DNA of 64,000 bases from VRUE01 sp963702575 (GTDB lineage: Bacteria; Actinomycetota; Thermoleophilia; Solirubrobacterales; 70-9), in contig CAVPCU010000002.1 of the NCBI GenBank assembly GCA_963702575.1, positions 620,001-684,000 on the forward strand, written 5' to 3'. Positions 31,431 through 39,489 of this stretch are shown here, piece after piece. Both the position numbers and the translations under genes were made by a program. Each line of letters begins with the position of its first letter. The stretch's first letter is position 1. Under the pieces are notes generated by a model. That model saw only the letters and a list, made by a program, of their open reading frames with translations. It did no database searches and had not been told where the DNA came from.

Positions 31431-33074
31431 GTGCCGCCGTCCAGCGACTCGACCTCCCTCTACCGCCGCCACCGCCCCGGCTCCTTCGACGAGGTGGTCG
31501 GCCAGCAGCACGTCGTCCGCACCCTGCGCAACGCGGTCGAGCAGGGCAAGGTCCACCACGCCTACCTGTTCGTCGGCTCGCGCGGCACCGGCAAGACCTC
31601 GATGGCGAAGATCCTCGCCCGCTCGCTCAACTGCGAGCGCGGCGGGCCGACCGCGACGCCTTGCGGCGAGTGCGAGTCGTGCGTGACGATCGCCGCCGGC
31701 ACCTCGATCGACGTGATCGAGATGGACGCCGCCTCCAACCGCTCGGTCGACGACGTCCGCGACCTGCGCGAGCGCGTCGCCTACGCCCCCGCCGGCGGCC
31801 GCTGGAAGGTGTACATCCTCGACGAGGCGCACATGCTGACCAAAGAGGCCTGGAACGCCTTCCTCAAGACGCTCGAGGAGCCGCCGCCGAACACCGTCTT
31901 CGTCCTCGCGACCACCGAGGCGCACAAGGTGATGGCGACGATCGCCGACCGCTGCCAGCGCTTCGACTTCCAGCGCCCCTCGCTCGAGCAGATCTCCGAG
32001 GTCCTCCAGCGCGTCGCCGCCGCCGAGGACATCGAGATCGACGACGGCGCGACGGCGACGATCGCCCGCTCCGCCCAGGGCAGCTTCCGCGACGCCCTCG
32101 GCACCCTCGACCAGCTCGTCTCCTTCAACGGCCCCCAGGTCCATCTCGACGCCGTCCTCGAACTGCTGGGCGCCGCGGACGCCGAGCTCCTCTTCGGCGC
32201 CGTCGACGCCGTGATCGCCGAAGACCCGAAAGGCGTTCTGCTGCAGGTCGAGGAGCTCTCGCGCTCGGGCCGCGACCCCTCCCAGTTCGCCCGCGACCTA
32301 CTCGCCCACCTGCGCCACCTCCTCGTCACCCAGACGATCGGCGAAGCTCCCGCCAGCTTTGTAGTAACGGCAACCGACGCCGGCCGCATGACGGCGCAAG
32401 CCAACGCCATCGGTCCGGCCACCCTCGTAAGGACCATCGACGAGCTCTCGGCAGCTCTTACGGCGGTTCGCGAGGGTGACGACGCCCGCATGGCCGTAGA
32501 GATCGCTCTCCTCAAAGCCGCCCGCCCGGACCTCGATCCTTCAACCGAGGGCCTGCTTCGCCGAATCGAGCGACTTGAGCGGGGAGCCTCGGCCGGCGGT
32601 GACGCCGTAGGGGTGGGGGGTTCTGCGCCGGGAGCGCCAACCGCGGATGCTCAGAGTCCTGCGGTGGAGGAGGCAGCGGAACCCGCGGAACAAGCGGCAC
32701 CAGCGGGATCATTGGATCTTGAGCAGGTGGTGCGTATATGGCCGGCGGTGTTGGAGCAGCTGATGCAGACGGCCCCGGCCTTGGCGGCGGCGTTCGATGG
32801 GGCGCGGCCGGTGGCGGTTGATGCTGGGGAGCGGACCGTGACCGTCGGCTTTCCGGCCGACCACACCTTCAACAAGCGCAAGGCGGAAGCGCCGGACAAG
32901 CGGGAGCAGCTGGCCGGGGCGCTGGAGACGGTGCTCGGGGAGAAGCTGCGACCGGTGTACTCGGTGCTGGACGGCGAGGAGCCCGGGCCGGGTCCCGAAG
33001 CCGAGGGCAGCGTCGACCACGAGGCGCTGGTTGCGAAGATCAAGAGCGAGTTCGACGCCGAGGAGGTCGGTTAG
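31431..33074 (+). CDS. dnaX: DNA polymerase III subunit gamma/tau
   Basis: A 547-residue clamp-loader ATPase that loads the beta clamp onto primed DNA. The N-terminus LYRRHRPGSFDEVVGQQHVV is typical. Walker A is GSRGTGKTS, the zinc module has CERGG...CGECESC, Walker B is VYILDEAHMLTKEAWNAFLKTLEEPP, and sensor 1 is VFVLATTE. The C-terminal third is an Ala/Glu-rich linker and a conserved end domain (ILEQVVRIWPAVLEQL-like). GTG 31431. The next gene starts at the base after the stop. It is the first gene of the dnaX-ybaB-recR block conserved in many bacteria. Confidence 0.96.
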   Translation: MPPSSDSTSLYRRHRPGSFDEVVGQQHVVRTLRNAVEQGKVHHAYLFVGSRGTGKTSMAKILARSLNCERGGPTATPCGECESCVTIAAGTSIDVIEMDAASNRSVDDVRDLRERVAYAPAGGRWKVYILDEAHMLTKEAWNAFLKTLEEPPPNTVFVLATTEAHKVMATIADRCQRFDFQRPSLEQISEVLQRVAAAEDIEIDDGATATIARSAQGSFRDALGTLDQLVSFNGPQVHLDAVLELLGAADAELLFGAVDAVIAEDPKGVLLQVEELSRSGRDPSQFARDLLAHLRHLLVTQTIGEAPASFVVTATDAGRMTAQANAIGPATLVRTIDELSAALTAVREGDDARMAVEIALLKAARPDLDPSTEGLLRRIERLERGASAGGDAVGVGGSAPGAPTADAQSPAVEEAAEPAEQAAPAGSLDLEQVVRIWPAVLEQLMQTAPALAAAFDGARPVAVDAGERTVTVGFPADHTFNKRKAEAPDKREQLAGALETVLGEKLRPVYSVLDGEEPGPGPEAEGSVDHEALVAKIKSEFDAEEVG

Positions 33075-33404
33075 GTGGCAAGAGGCGGGCCCGGGGGCTT
33101 CGACGTGAACGCCCTGATGAAACAGGCGCAGCAGATGCAGCAGCAGATGGAGCAGGCGCAGGAGCAGCTCAAGGACGAACTCGTCGAGGCCAGCGCCGGC
33201 GGCGGCATGGTCAAGGTGAAGATGGGCGGCGACCTGACGCTGCGCGAGATCGTCATCGACCCGGAGGCGGTCGACCCCGAGGAGGCCGAGATGCTCGCCG
33301 AGATGGTCCAGGCGGCCGTCAACGAGGCATTGCGGGCCGCGCAGGAGCTGGCCGGCTCGAAGATGGGCGGCATCACCGGCGGCCTCGGCCTCCCGGGAAT
33401 GTGA
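33075..33404 (+). CDS. ybaB: YbaB/EbfC family nucleoid-associated protein
   Basis: A 109-residue DNA-binding protein that forms a tweezer-like dimer on the nucleoid. It has a Gly-rich start, a helical Gln-rich segment (MKQAQQMQQQMEQAQEQL) and the family core VEASAGGGMVKVKMGGDLTLREIVIDPEAV. It starts with GTG at 33075, directly after the dnaX stop, and its stop overlaps the recR start by 4 bp (GTGA). This is the standard place for the gene between dnaX and recR. Confidence 0.94.
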   Translation: MARGGPGGFDVNALMKQAQQMQQQMEQAQEQLKDELVEASAGGGMVKVKMGGDLTLREIVIDPEAVDPEEAEMLAEMVQAAVNEALRAAQELAGSKMGGITGGLGLPGM

Positions 33405-34003
33405 GCACCGAGGGCCCGGCGCCGCTCGCCCGCCTGGTCGCCGAGCTCTCGCGGCTGCCGGGGATCGGCCAGCGCACCGCCCAGCGCCTCGCCTTCCATA
33501 TCCTGCGCGCGCCGGACGAGGAGGCGGCGGCGCTCGCCACGGCGATCCGCGAGGTGAAGGAGAAGGTCGGCCTCTGCGAGCAGTGCTTCAACCTCTCCGA
33601 GGGCCCGCTCTGCCGGATCTGCTCGGACCCAAACCGCGATCGGACGACGATCTGCGTGGTCGAGGAACCGGCCGACGTGATCCCGATCGAGCGCACCCAT
33701 GAGTACCGCGGCCTCTACCACGTGCTCGGCGGCGCCCTCTCGCCGATCGACGGGATCGACGCGAGCGACCTCAAGATCGCCGAGTTGGTGCGCCGGGTCG
33801 GCGAGGGCGGCGTGCGCGAGGTCGTCCTCGCCACCAACCCGACCACGACCGGCGAGGCCACCGCCCTGCAGATCGCCGAGCTGCTGCGCGGCCAGGTCGC
33901 GGTCACGCGCCTCGCCAGCGGCCTGCCGATCGGCGCCGACCTCGAGCACGCCGACGAGGTCACCCTCGGCAAGGCCCTGACCGGTCGCCGGGCTCTGGAC
34001 TGA
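33401..34003 (+). CDS. recR: Recombination mediator protein RecR
   Basis: A 200-residue RecFOR-pathway protein that helps load RecA at gaps. In order: a helix-hairpin-helix (LSRLPGIGQRTAQRLAFHIL), a Cys4 zinc finger (CEQCFNLSEGPLCRICSD), a Toprim domain (TICVVEEPADVIPIERTHEYRG, YHVLGGALSPIDGI) and a Walker-B-like C-terminus with VTRLASGLPIGADLEHADE. The length is normal. It ends the dnaX operon; a hairpin lies about 60 bp downstream. Confidence 0.96.
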   Translation: MSTEGPAPLARLVAELSRLPGIGQRTAQRLAFHILRAPDEEAAALATAIREVKEKVGLCEQCFNLSEGPLCRICSDPNRDRTTICVVEEPADVIPIERTHEYRGLYHVLGGALSPIDGIDASDLKIAELVRRVGEGGVREVVLATNPTTTGEATALQIAELLRGQVAVTRLASGLPIGADLEHADEVTLGKALTGRRALD

Positions 34004-34055
34004 GCGGTTCGAACCCGCAATCAGCGATTTTCGGGGCGCTTCGTCTGGACGCCTG

Positions 34056-34079
34056 TGGACCCGCAATTTGCGGATTTTC
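34056..34079 (+). terminator. Weak terminator-like hairpin after recR
   Basis: CCGCAA and TTGCGG form a 6-bp stem around a single T, followed by ATTTTCG. A related ACCCGCAATCAGCGATTTTC motif occurs about 45 bp upstream, so the segment holds an imperfect direct repeat. Termination strength is doubtful. Confidence 0.35.
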
Positions 34080-34117
34080 GCCCAGCTGGCGTCCGCTCGC
34101 TCCGCCAAGGTCCGTGC

Positions 34118-34843
34118 GTGGCGAGCGACATTCACACAGGCGGTGGATCCGGGGATGGAGCAGCCGCCGGCGAGCTGGCGCGCGAGGTCTCCTCGCTGCA
34201 GGCAACCCTGCTGGGAAGGCTGCACGAGGAGCTCTCTGGCGGTGACGCCGGCGCCTTCGCCGCGGCGGCGCAGAAGCTCGCCGAGGAGTTCGGCTCGGTC
34301 ACCGCGACGACGATCGCCCCGCTGTGGGAGCGGGCCGGCGCCGGGACGGCGGAGGCCGATGCCGGCGAGCTGCACCCGAGCCTCTACCGGCCGGGGCAGA
34401 TGCGTCGCCGCCTCGATCAGCTGGTCGAGGCCAGCCGTCGCTATGAGCATCCGTTCGCACTCGTCGTCTTCGACGTCGACGGCCCGGGGGCGCGCGACGG
34501 CAATGGGGTGGGCGAACGCGGCACCGCGCTGGCGGTGGTCGGCGCGGCGCTCGCCGAAAGCGTCCGCGTGCTCGACGAGACCTTCCGCCTCGAGGAGGAC
34601 GCGCTCTGCGTCCTCGCCCCCAACCAGACCACCGTCGGCGGCATGCAGATGGCCGAGCGGCTGCTGCAGGCGCTCGACGATCTCGAGGCGGCCGGCGGGT
34701 TGCGGATCGGGATCACCGCCGGCGTTGTCGCCTGCCCCGAGCACGGCAGCGATGCCGACGCCCTCCTGCGCAAGGCCGACGAGGCGATGTGGCGCGCCCG
34801 CGCAGTCGGCCAGCCGGTCGGCGTCGGCCCACTCGTCAGCTAG
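34118..34843 (+). CDS. Degenerate GGDEF-domain protein
   Basis: About 241 residues. The N-terminal 75 residues are helical without a known domain. From about residue 90 a GGDEF (diguanylate cyclase) fold is readable: LYRPGQMRRRLDQLVEASRRYEHPFALVVFDVDG, then LAESVRVLDETFRLEEDALCVLAPN, then GLRIGITAGVVACPEHGSDADALLRKADEAMW. The signature itself, RxGGDEF, is replaced by RLEEDAL, so cyclase activity is unlikely; it may bind a nucleotide or act as a scaffold. The start is uncertain; GTG 34118 avoids the hairpin region, and GTG 34055 is in frame. Confidence 0.75.
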   Translation: MASDIHTGGGSGDGAAAGELAREVSSLQATLLGRLHEELSGGDAGAFAAAAQKLAEEFGSVTATTIAPLWERAGAGTAEADAGELHPSLYRPGQMRRRLDQLVEASRRYEHPFALVVFDVDGPGARDGNGVGERGTALAVVGAALAESVRVLDETFRLEEDALCVLAPNQTTVGGMQMAERLLQALDDLEAAGGLRIGITAGVVACPEHGSDADALLRKADEAMWRARAVGQPVGVGPLVS

Positions 34844-34880
34844 CGGAAATTCCTTCGGCTACTGGTGGAATTCAGAGCCC

Positions 34881-34963
34881 TCGAATTGTGCAAGTAATAA
34901 GGCTCCAGTTATGCAAGATAATGGCCTCCAATCGTGCAAGTTGATATCCTCCAATCGTGCAAG
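34881..34963 (+). repeat. Four tandem 23-bp iterons before the DUF4143 ATPase gene
   Basis: Four copies of a 14-bp core, best form TCCAATCGTGCAAG, start at 34881, 34904, 34927 and 34950, exactly 23 bp apart. Copies 3 and 4 are identical in the core; 1 and 2 differ at two or three positions. The RTG trinucleotide of the fourth copy (34957) is the start codon of the ATPase gene. The array looks like a set of operator sites on one face of the DNA. Confidence 0.85.
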
Positions 34964-36270
34964 AAGAATCTCGGTATCCGAGCAGTACCACTGCCAACGG
35001 CTTGATTTCGAGGCGGATCGAGCGAGTTGCCCGAGCGCGCCTTGCGGATGAGCCGGTCATCGCATTGCAAGGGCCTAGAGCGGTGGGCAAGACCACCCTG
35101 TTGAAGGCCCTCGCGGACGCCTACGGGGCCGAGATGATCGATCTGGACGATCTCGAGATTCGCGATGCGGTCGCGGTCGATCCGGTGACGTTCGTCGCCG
35201 GCCCGCCGCCGGTCTTCATCGACGAGTATCAGCACGTGCCGGTGGTGCTCGACGCGATCAAGGCGGAACTGAACCGCGACGGTTCCCCCGGGCGATATGT
35301 CATCACCGGCTCGACGCGCCACGATGCGCTGCCTCGCGCAGCGCAGTCTCTGACCGGACGTCTCCATCTCATGTCCGTCTATCCGCTCACGCAGGGCGAG
35401 ATCGCCGGGGTGGAGGAGGACTTCGTCGAGACCCTGTTTGCCGACCCTGCCGCCACCGTAGCCAGAGAGCCCTCATCCACCTCGCGTGCCGACTACGTGG
35501 CGCGGCTGGCGGCTGGCGGCTTTCCACCGGCGCTGCGTCGTTCGACCGAGTCTCAGCGCGCGCGCTGGTTCGACGACTACATCCGGCTCTGCCTCGAGCG
35601 CGATGTCTCCGAGTTGGCCCAGATCCAGCGGAAGGCGGCTCTGCCGAGGCTGCTTGTCCGGCTCGCGTCCCAGACCGGCCAGATCCTGAACATAGCCGCG
35701 GCGGGCGAGGCCGCGGGGCTGAAGAAGCGCACGGCAGACAACTACACCAAGATCCTCGAAGACCTGTTCCTCGTCTATCGACTCCCTGCCTGGGGGAAGA
35801 CGCTGAGGGCTCGCGCTGCGGCGCTGCCGAAGCTGCACGTTGTCGATTCCGGCCTTGCCGCACGCTTGCTGCGCCTCACGGAGGCGAAGCTCGATCGGTT
35901 GAACGCGACGGCGCTGCAGCAATTCGGCCACCTGCTCGAGACGTTCGTCGTCGGCGAGCTGCGCAAGCAGATTTCCTGGATGGATGGCGTCAGCGCCGTC
36001 GGTCATTGGCGCACGCACGATGGCGCCGAGGTCGACCTGGTCGTGGAACGGCACGATGGATCGGTCATCGCATTCGAGGTTAAAGCCGCTTCGCGTGTAG
36101 CCGGCAGGGATCTCGCCGGCCTTCGGGTGATCCGCGATGCGCTCGGCGATGCCTTCGTCGCCGGGGCGGTACTGCATACGGGCAGCCGCTCCTATGTGGC
36201 TGACGATCGCCTCTATGCGCTGCCGGTGGATCGCCTCTGGCGCCCTGTCGGCGCCTTGCAAGATCGCTGA
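34957..36270 (+). CDS. AAA-family ATPase with DUF4143 domain
   Basis: A 437-residue protein of the archaeal/bacterial ATPase family with C-terminal DUF4143. It has Walker A GPRAVGKTT (about residue 41), Walker B PPPVFIDEYQHVPVVLDAIK, sensor-like YVITGSTRHDALPRAAQSLTGR, a winged-helix middle region, and the DUF4143 part with DYIRLCLERDVSELAQIQRK and DSGLAARLL. The end has a nuclease-like strand set: ETFVVGELRKQ, THDGAEVDLVVERHDGSVIAFEVKA (D-ExK order). Role unknown; such genes are scattered by transfer. The start lies inside the fourth of four 23-bp iterons, which suggests autoregulation. Confidence 0.88.
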   Translation: MQEESRYPSSTTANGLISRRIERVARARLADEPVIALQGPRAVGKTTLLKALADAYGAEMIDLDDLEIRDAVAVDPVTFVAGPPPVFIDEYQHVPVVLDAIKAELNRDGSPGRYVITGSTRHDALPRAAQSLTGRLHLMSVYPLTQGEIAGVEEDFVETLFADPAATVAREPSSTSRADYVARLAAGGFPPALRRSTESQRARWFDDYIRLCLERDVSELAQIQRKAALPRLLVRLASQTGQILNIAAAGEAAGLKKRTADNYTKILEDLFLVYRLPAWGKTLRARAAALPKLHVVDSGLAARLLRLTEAKLDRLNATALQQFGHLLETFVVGELRKQISWMDGVSAVGHWRTHDGAEVDLVVERHDGSVIAFEVKAASRVAGRDLAGLRVIRDALGDAFVAGAVLHTGSRSYVADDRLYALPVDRLWRPVGALQDR

Positions 36271-36333
36271 CAGTTTCGGTAAATCCGTCCATAACCGGTG
36301 TAAACCTCGAATACGGCTGGCAGAATGCTGTGC

Positions 36334-37173
36334 ATGCCAGGTATCCGCACCAACGCCGCCGCCGAAGTTCTCGGCGTCAGCCCCAACACCTTGCGAAGCT
36401 GGGAGCGCCGCTACGGCTTCCCGGTGCCGAAGCGCACGCCCGGCAACCACCGCAACTACGAGCTGGTCGAGCTGCAGACGCTGCGCGACGCCCTCGCCGA
36501 GACTGGGAACATCTCCTCGGCGATCGAGCTGTCGCGCCAGCGCCAGGCGGCGCCGGCCAGCGGCGGCGGCCTGCTTGCCGCCTTCGAGGCCTTCGACGAG
36601 GAAACCGCCGACCGCGCCGTCGAGGAGAGCCTCGCGTTGCGACCCCTCGAGCGCACGGTCGAGGAGATGCTGCTGCCGGCGATCGACGAGCTCGCCGCCG
36701 ACCCCGAGCGCGAGGCCGAGCTCGAGTTCGCCGCCCGCTGGGCGACCGGCTGGCTGCACGGCGCCCGCCGCCTCGCCTCCACCGCTTCCCGCCCCGCCGG
36801 CATCCTGCTGCTCGACGCGAGCCGCGGCGCGGCGGCCGAGGAGGTCCACGCCCAGGCGCTCGACCTCGCGCTTCGCCGCGCAGGCTTCCGCGTGCTGATG
36901 CTCTCCGACGAGCTCGGCGAGGAGCGGATGGAGCGCGCCCTGCGCGCTCTCGACCCGACCGCGATCGTCCTCTGCGGCCCGGGCGTCGACACGCCTTCCG
37001 CAGTTCAACTCGTACGCAAGATCCGTGAGGCGGGCTTCGACGCTCCGCTCTTCGGCTTCCGCGCCAGCGGCCTGATCGGGGACGCGATCCCCAGCGCCGG
37101 CGAGCGCCCCAGCGAGGTGACGGGGATGCTCAACGCGGACCTGCGTCGCCGCGCCACGCGGGCCTTCGCCTGA
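36334..37173 (+). CDS. MerR-family regulator with cobalamin-binding-like domain
   Basis: About 279 residues. The MerR-type winged helix at the start reads GIRTNAAAEVLGVSPNTLRSWERRYGFPVPKRTPGNHRNY. A helical B12-binding-type segment follows (ERTVEEMLLPAIDEL, WATGWLHGARRLAS), then a Rossmann-like domain (GILLLDASRGAAAEEVHAQALDLALRRAGFRVLML, AIVLCGPGVDTPSAVQLVRKIREAGFDAPLFG). It looks like CarH/LitR relatives, which sense light through adenosylcobalamin, but the usual DxHxxG cobalamin motif is not visible, so the ligand is uncertain. ATG 36334 or ATG 36325 may start it. Confidence 0.82.
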   Translation: MPGIRTNAAAEVLGVSPNTLRSWERRYGFPVPKRTPGNHRNYELVELQTLRDALAETGNISSAIELSRQRQAAPASGGGLLAAFEAFDEETADRAVEESLALRPLERTVEEMLLPAIDELAADPEREAELEFAARWATGWLHGARRLASTASRPAGILLLDASRGAAAEEVHAQALDLALRRAGFRVLMLSDELGEERMERALRALDPTAIVLCGPGVDTPSAVQLVRKIREAGFDAPLFGFRASGLIGDAIPSAGERPSEVTGMLNADLRRRATRAFA

Positions 37174-37202
37174 GCGAAGGAAGCTGGCCCGAGAGCAAAG
37201 AA

Positions 37203-37236
37203 GGCCGGCCCGGTCTCCGTAGAGCCCGGGCCGGCC
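37203..37236. terminator. GC-rich hairpin between convergent genes
   Basis: GGCCGGCCCGG at 37203-37213 pairs perfectly with 37226-37236 around a 12-base loop. It lies 30 bp after the regulator stop and 26 bp from the pstS stop, so it can end both transcripts. No T-tract follows. Confidence 0.6.
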
Positions 37237-37262
37237 GGATTGCCTGTGGCGCTCCCGCCGGG

Positions 37263-38270
37263 CTAGAGGGAAGCGGTGGAGGCCTGTGCCGCTTTCAGCA
37301 CGACCTTCGGCAGCGGCGCGAAGTCGAGCGCCGCTCCATACGCCTGACCCTTGGTCAGGGCGTAGTTGATGAACTGCTGCAGGAAGCCCTTCTGCGGGGC
37401 AGTGTGGGGCACGATCGCGTAGGTGAACGTCGAGATCGGGTACGCGAGCGTCGCACTCTTCGGCGAGTTGGTGATGTTGAGTTCGTTGCTCGGCGGAACG
37501 CTCTTGACCGCTTCGGCCGCCGCCGAGATGTTCTTCAGGTTGGGGAACTCGAAGTTCCCGGCCTTGTTTTCGACCGCGGCGGCGCCGATGCCGGCGGCGA
37601 TCAGGTAGGAGGCCGAGATGTAGCCGATCGCCCCGTTGGTCGAGGTGACCGTCGAGGTGACGCCGGAGTTGCCTTTGGCGCCGACACCCGCGCGGAACTG
37701 CACCGTGGTGGCGTAACCGACTTCGTTTTTCCACGCCGGGCTGATCTTCGAGAGGTAGTTGGTGAAGGCGTAGGTGTCACCCGAGCCATCGCTGCGGAAG
37801 ACCGGGGTGATGGTCAGGGCCGGCAGTTTGACTTTCGGGTTGACCTTCTGGATCTTCGGGTCATTCCACTTGGTGATCTTGCCGAAGTAGATGCCGGCGA
37901 GGATCTTGCCCGTCAGGTTCAGTTTCTTGACGCCCTGGATGTGGAAGCCGACGCCGGTGGCCGATAGGGCCCACGGGATCTGCACGCAGCCGTTGCATTT
38001 GGCCGCCTGTTCGGCGGTCAACGGGGCGTCGGAGGCGCCGAAGTCGACGGTGCGGGCGGTGATCTGCGAGATCCCCGCGCCGGAGCCGACCGACGCGTAT
38101 TTGACCGGGATGCCTTCCTTGATTTCGAAGCCGTTGATCCAGTTGGCCATCAGCGGCGCGACCAGCGTCGAGCCGGCCCCGGTGAGTCCTGCGGCGGAGG
38201 CGCTTGCGGCTCCCGTCGCCATGACCAAGACAGCCGTTATGGCTACCCCTAGCAACCTGATGCGATTCAA
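37263..38270 (-). CDS. pstS: Phosphate ABC transporter substrate-binding protein PstS
   Basis: A 335-residue secreted phosphate-binding protein. The signal peptide is MNRIRLLGVAITAVLVMATG...ASASAA, without a lipobox. The phosphate-site strands are clear: LTGAGSTLVAPLMANWINGF, VDFGASDAPLTAEQAAKC, VFRSDGSGDTYAFTNYL and GYISASYL. TTG 38270 was chosen because AAAGGA stands 8 bases before it and a signal peptide follows at once. It is transcribed away from pstCAB, an unusual split. Seven of eight Glu codons are GAA by hand count. The 214-bp gap before pstC must hold the control sites. Confidence 0.92.
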   Translation of the reverse strand: MNRIRLLGVAITAVLVMATGAASASAAGLTGAGSTLVAPLMANWINGFEIKEGIPVKYASVGSGAGISQITARTVDFGASDAPLTAEQAAKCNGCVQIPWALSATGVGFHIQGVKKLNLTGKILAGIYFGKITKWNDPKIQKVNPKVKLPALTITPVFRSDGSGDTYAFTNYLSKISPAWKNEVGYATTVQFRAGVGAKGNSGVTSTVTSTNGAIGYISASYLIAAGIGAAAVENKAGNFEFPNLKNISAAAEAVKSVPPSNELNITNSPKSATLAYPISTFTYAIVPHTAPQKGFLQQFINYALTKGQAYGAALDFAPLPKVVLKAAQASTASL

Positions 38271-38360
38271 GAGAATTCCTTTCGACTCGTTTCGATTCTG
38301 GCGGGCGCAGGGTGCAGCCCGGGCGGCGCATAGCATCGAGGGTCGAGCCCCACGGACATG

Positions 38361-38420
38361 TTTCAATCTTGTGAAAGAACTTGTATCGAGCCGGTAACGA
38401 CGCAAAGGGGAGTTGTTACC
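38361..38420. promoter_or_regulatory. Inverted repeats in the pstS-pstC divergent control region
   Basis: TTTCA-N6-TGAAA lies at 38361-38376 and GGTAAC...GTTACC at 38393-38398 and 38415-38420. They stand between the two divergent phosphate genes and are candidate operators, for example for a PhoP-like regulator. They do not clearly match the Streptomyces PHO box, so the regulator is open. Confidence 0.35.
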
Positions 38421-38484
38421 AAGATGTAAAAAAACGTGACCCCCCGTAGTGCACGCCGGCGATCTCACCTAAGCTGCCCGCCGA

Positions 38485-39489
38485 ATGAACGGGACCACGC
38501 TCGATCCGGCGTACGTCTCCGGCGCTGGCCGGGGGCCGAGCGCTCGGTCCGCAAACAGGCTGCGCCGCATCGACCGGGTCGGCAACGCGCTGCTCTACGG
38601 GCTCTGCGCCCTCGCCGCGCTGCTCGCGGCGGTGACGATGGTGCTGATCGCCTACCAGGTCGTCGTCGGCGCCAGCCCGGCGATTTCGAAGTTCGGCCTC
38701 GGCTTCCTCGTCCACACGACCTGGCAGCCGAACTTCAATGTCTTCGGCGCCGGCTCGCTGATCTTCGGCACCGCCGTTACCTCGGCGGTTGCGCTCGTCC
38801 TCGGAGCGCCGATCGCGATCTCGATCGGCCTCTACCTCAGCCTGATGGCGCCCTCGGGAGTGCGCGCGATCGTCGCCCCGCTGGTCGAAATGCTGGCGGC
38901 GATCCCCAGCGTCATCCTCGGCTTCTGGGGTCTCCTCATCTTGGCGCCGTTCGTGCACGAACACATCGAGCCCTTCCTACACGAAACGTTCGGGTTCCTG
39001 CCGATCTTCGGATCGCCTGAATCGACCGGCCTGAGCGTCTTCACCGCCAGCCTGATCCTGACGATCATGGTCATCCCGATCATCGCCTCGGTCTCACGTG
39101 ACCTCTTCTCGGCCGTGCCAAAGGACCTCCAGGACGGCGCCAGCGCGCTCGGTGCGACCCGTTGGGAGGTCGTTCGCGGGGTGGTCCTGCCGTCGACCGC
39201 GTCGGGCGTGGTCGCGGCTTCGATCCTCGGCCTGGGCCGAGCGTTGGGCGAGGCGATCGCTGTGACCCAGGTGATCGGCGCCGGCTCGGTGATCGAACGC
39301 TCGCTCTTCAAACCGGGTGACACGCTTGCCGCCCGAATCGCCAGTCAGTTTCCTGGTTACCTCAACGACATGGACAAAGCCGCACTCTTCTACTGCGGTG
39401 TGATCCTGCTCGTGATCGGCTTGGTCGCGAATCTGCTTGCTCAGTGGATCGGACGGCGGTTCAGTTACCGGGGGGCGACCGCGCGATGA
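38485..39489 (+). CDS. pstC: Phosphate ABC transporter permease PstC
   Basis: A 334-residue membrane permease with six helices. The family patches are AIPSVILGFWGLLILAPF, SLILTIMVIPIIASVSRDLF, the ATPase-contact loop VPKDLQDGASALGATRWEVVRGVVLPS and GLGRALGEAIAVTQVIG. It forms the phosphate channel with PstA. ATG 38485. The stop overlaps the pstA start by 4 bp. The normal operon order pstC-pstA-pstB follows; pstS is divergent. Confidence 0.94.
   Translation: MNGTTLDPAYVSGAGRGPSARSANRLRRIDRVGNALLYGLCALAALLAAVTMVLIAYQVVVGASPAISKFGLGFLVHTTWQPNFNVFGAGSLIFGTAVTSAVALVLGAPIAISIGLYLSLMAPSGVRAIVAPLVEMLAAIPSVILGFWGLLILAPFVHEHIEPFLHETFGFLPIFGSPESTGLSVFTASLILTIMVIPIIASVSRDLFSAVPKDLQDGASALGATRWEVVRGVVLPSTASGVVAASILGLGRALGEAIAVTQVIGAGSVIERSLFKPGDTLAARIASQFPGYLNDMDKAALFYCGVILLVIGLVANLLAQWIGRRFSYRGATAR

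Noticed and set aside
34881..34963. CRISPR-like array
   Set aside because: The 23-bp period has 14-bp cores and 9-bp gaps, the gaps are too short for spacers, there are no cas genes, and the last copy is part of a start codon.
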